Shown here: positions 61,320 to 64,000 of the stretch, piece after piece | Layout of the letters: every line of letters starts with the position of its first letter | Numbering within the stretch: position 1 is the first letter of the stretch | Source: Eukaryota sp. TZLM1-RC | Taxonomy: Eukaryota; Metamonada: BaSk clade | Assembly (NCBI GenBank): GCA_040285825.1 | Contig: JAUPSS010000004.1 | Span: 372,001-436,000, forward strand | Direction: 5' to 3' | Length of the DNA: 64,000 nt | The notes under the pieces: model-generated | What the model was told of the DNA's origin: nothing | Seen by the model: the letters and a program-made list of their open reading frames with translations, nothing else | Databases searched by the model: none | Made by a program: the position numbers and the translations under genes

Positions 61320-64000
61320 ACTAACACTGTCTTTTTATCTCTTTCGAGCGACGAGCCCTAGAAGCTCTCATCACAGGATGTGAAGTACTAGTTTTGGGAC
61401 GCTTCTAGGATTGGATTTAGTATAGCGACGTGCTTTCGAAGTCTTGGTAAAGTCTTCATACGCGACAGTATTTTGGACTGTAAACATATGTTCGGTGGTC
61501 ATCTTTTTTCCCGGCCATTGTACTTGGCAAAAATTACCGTACTGACTGAGCACCTTTTCTATGATGTGTTCTTCGACATCACCAGCTGCAACCCATGAGT
61601 GGAACTCATCGTTGACAATAACGCTCGAGTGCTAGGGTGCTAAATGTTTGACGCTAGCTTGAACTGTCGTACCTATGCAGAGATTGCTAATATGCACTGA
61701 CGAATTGGATACAATCTCAGTTGTTATCAAAGGTCCTAAATAATTTCCATGTAGCTTAGCGGAGGAAATGAAAGCTCTTAAAACCAATTGACCAACTTCA
61801 AAAAGAATTGGGGTTGTTGATATATTCAGCTTGGAAGCTTTGAAAGCTTCATGTTGTTGTGCCGCCTTTTCCTGTTTTTTTTCAATCTACGAAAATTGAT
61901 TTCTTGAATAAAAGTTGACTCAGACGTCGAGCTTTCAATGATTTCCAGAATTTGCCAGGATCAGATCTAGGCGACACATCAAAACCACAGATCATTTGGT
62001 ATGGCGTGTGGTTTGTTATTGAGCTCTTAGAAGAGTTGATCAAAAATTGTACATAAGGCAAATTTTTGGACCACAGGTCGTAGGCGTTGAAGTCTACGAG
62101 CAATCTCAGCAGGTTTTGCAGGATGTCCTTGTTTCGGCGTTCTACCATGCTGTTGGGCTGAAAAAATTCTGGGAATTGTCTTTGACACCTTTATGCCCAA
62201 AAATTTGCTCAATTCGTCGAAGACAGCCTTGGAAAATTCGGGTCCATTATCACTGTGTATTTGAAATGGGATGCGAAAAATGGCACTGACTGTCAAAATT
62301 GATGCATCTGCAGTAAAATTGGCATTTATTGCTTTTAAAGTGACAATAATCGTGAACCTAGAGAAGCTGTCAATCAATACAAGGATGTGTTTGTGGCCTT
62401 TTGGATCTTCTTGAAGAGGACCAATGACGTCGTCGTTGACACGAGCTAAGGCTTTGTCAGCCTACAATAAACCGGATGGGGGATCGTGCAGTTTGGGAAC
62501 TGGCTTAGTTTTCTGACAGGAGTGCCATTCGTTGACGTGCTTGTTCATGTCAGTGAGCATGTTTGGCCACCAATAATCACTGTTTCTGTGCTTGTTCAGG
62601 CATTCAGTTTTGCTTTGGTGGTCTTTTTGCAAAGGTCTGTGCAACAAGTTGAAGGTGTCCTTAATAAGTGATTAGGGAATCACAATTTTGTTGTGAGTCA
62701 TATATAAATCAAGATCATTATTATGCACACAGTTGTTGAAAAAGTGGTCTTTGGAAACTATGGCAAGCTTCTGTTTGAACTTATCCTACAAAGCCATGGT
62801 TCAAAAATAAGAAGGTCGTTGGAACAACGTTCTTTGAGGACCATGATGATGTGTTCAAGTCTTCAATATAGTATCTTTCCTTTTCAGTTCCATCAATTTT
62901 ATCTACGTTAAACATTGAATGGAAATTTGAAGACGTTTGATGGTACAAATGATTGATCTCATGATGGTTCGTAGGCAAAAATATTCTAGACGACATGTTT
63001 GCATGAACAATATAGCATAGAGTTCCTTTTGGTTAGTTAAACCAGTTCTTTTGACTGTTTGATAACAAACAATTGAAGAAACTGATTGGCCTACACTTTT
63101 GGTTGATTAAAGGTGCACCGGGGTCTTTGACAGGTTCAGTTTGACTCCGAATGACTCCACCAACAGCGATATAGGATGCATCGCAACTTATCAGAACTTG
63201 ATTTTTCAATGGAGGTAAGTTGAGAGGCATGTGCATTGCTATCAATTGTTTGATCTGAGTCAGGAGTTTATAGTGCATGTCGGTCCATTGAAGGCGTTGT
63301 GTTCTGCGTTTGGATTTAACGTTTTCGTTGTTCCCCTCCTCATTCTGAATCAGTTTGATGATAAGAGCAATGAGCTCAAATACATGTAGCAGCCATTTTT
63401 TGACAAAGTTGACTGATTCTACAGGGTTGCCGACGTCCTTCACCGACTTTGGTCTAGCAAGATTCAACAAAGATTCGGTCTAAGTAGGATCTATTGTCCT
63501 TGTTTTGTTCTGAAAAACACTGCCCAATATCTTTATTGGGTGTTTAGACGACACGAGGTGGCGCTTTGCAAATCCCAAGGATACTTTTTCGGATCTTGCT
63601 TGCTCAAGGTTATGCTTGAGGTGGTCGTGGAATTCGTCAAAGGTTGTACCTATGGCTATTTTGGCATCTATGCAAATGAATAATCTTTCTTCAGAGAAGT
63701 TGTCAGTCATGACGTTTTGGAAATCAACAGGGAAATTCTTGAGGCCGTAAGCTGCACGTTTGACCATGATGCTTTTGCAGGGAATGTTCAGGACTGTTTT
63801 CTGCCAGTCCTTTTTAGCATTCTTCAGTTCCCAAAAAAACTTTGGAAAGATCAAAAGTGGCTATATAGTTCGCTTGGGAGAGAAAAAATAGCACATTCGT
63901 TCAACAGGGGCTCAACAGAAATTATGTTGGCGTTAACTCCTTTGTCGTTCATAAAGGTGATGTATCCAGTAGACAGAATGCGTTTCAAGTCAATGATCCC
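61320..64000 (-). pseudogene. Ty3/gypsy-like pol remnant in unit 3, cut by window end
   Basis: Same layout and shared lesions as the other two copies, plus private stops at 62462 and 63480 and a small deletion near 62850. The chromo-like tail (61371-61553) matches unit 1 rather than unit 2. The RT fingers run off the window end. Confidence 0.85.

Larger units (their letters stand above)
40905..64000. repeat. Tandem array of an 8.76-kb composite unit (two complete, one cut)
   Basis: Unit 1 spans about 40905-49670, unit 2 about 49671-59535, unit 3 from 59536 past the window end. Equivalent positions in units 1 and 2 are 8760 bases apart in the LINE-B part (41527 vs 50287) and 9866-9868 apart beyond position 51286. 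The difference equals the 1101-bp LTR element plus its 4-bp target duplication. Every unit starts with a LINE-B 3' end, so unequal exchange between flanking LINE-B copies is a simple way to form the array. Confidence 0.92.

Noticed and set aside
1-64000. CRISPR arrays, bacterial operons, rRNA or tRNA genes
   Set aside because: No regularly spaced short repeats and no tRNA or rRNA signatures were seen; introns and gene content are eukaryotic.

Overview
The window is nuclear DNA of an AT-rich, probably unicellular eukaryote. Evidence: genes for secretory-pathway and membrane proteins (GH38 alpha-mannosidase, choline-transporter-like protein, membrane-anchored Arf-type GTPase), a ubiquitin-like domain fused to an ADP-ribosyltransferase, very short GT-AG introns (28, 28 and 32 nt, all restoring frame), and a dense load of eukaryotic transposons. 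I cannot assign a genus from the sequence. Apart from the two genes in which introns were found, the recognised genes are single uninterrupted ORFs.

Layout. 1-33 kb is a mosaic of broken non-LTR retrotransposons (LINEs whose C-terminus carries a CCHC knuckle plus a PD-(D/E)XK restriction-like endonuclease) and gene islands. Three LINE lineages are separable: A (1530-2560, 9118-11205, 30480-31400), B (11213-13680 and the three tandem units), C (1-480, 13675-14102, 20060-23003, 32390-33010 and small pieces). A 3.07-kb inverted repeat (1-3088 / 29779-32845) encloses two further inverted pairs: a Fanzor/TnpB-like relic (3480-3915 / about 26380-26850) and an RCC1-LRR gene duplication (6768-9117 / 17330-19694). 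The islands hold two intact RCC1-LRR genes and one RCC1-LRR pseudogene, a CRN/RHS-type NTPase-nuclease gene, the GTPase and a type I membrane protein.

33-41 kb is a mostly transposon-free stretch: alpha-mannosidase, a small three-exon gene, an SLC44-type transporter and a small secreted cysteine-rich protein.

40.9-64 kb is a tandem array of a composite unit of about 8.76 kb: two complete units and a third cut by the window end. On the minus strand each unit carries a LINE-B 3' part, a degenerate Ty3/gypsy-like pol (RT, RNase H, integrase, chromo-like tail), a LINE-C endonuclease scrap, an eroded unknown reading frame and a ubiquitin-ADP-ribosyltransferase fusion gene. The pol was already dead before the array grew, because units share its lesions. 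The fusion gene is intact in unit 1 and carries a one-base insertion in unit 2. Unit 2 alone also carries a young 1.1-kb gag-only LTR retrotransposon with 139-bp LTRs identical by eye and a 4-bp target duplication.

The items most worth following are the ubiquitin-ART fusion and its amplification, the gag-only LTR element, the canonical 2A-like motif next to a Fanzor relic, and the CRN-type NTPase-nuclease gene.
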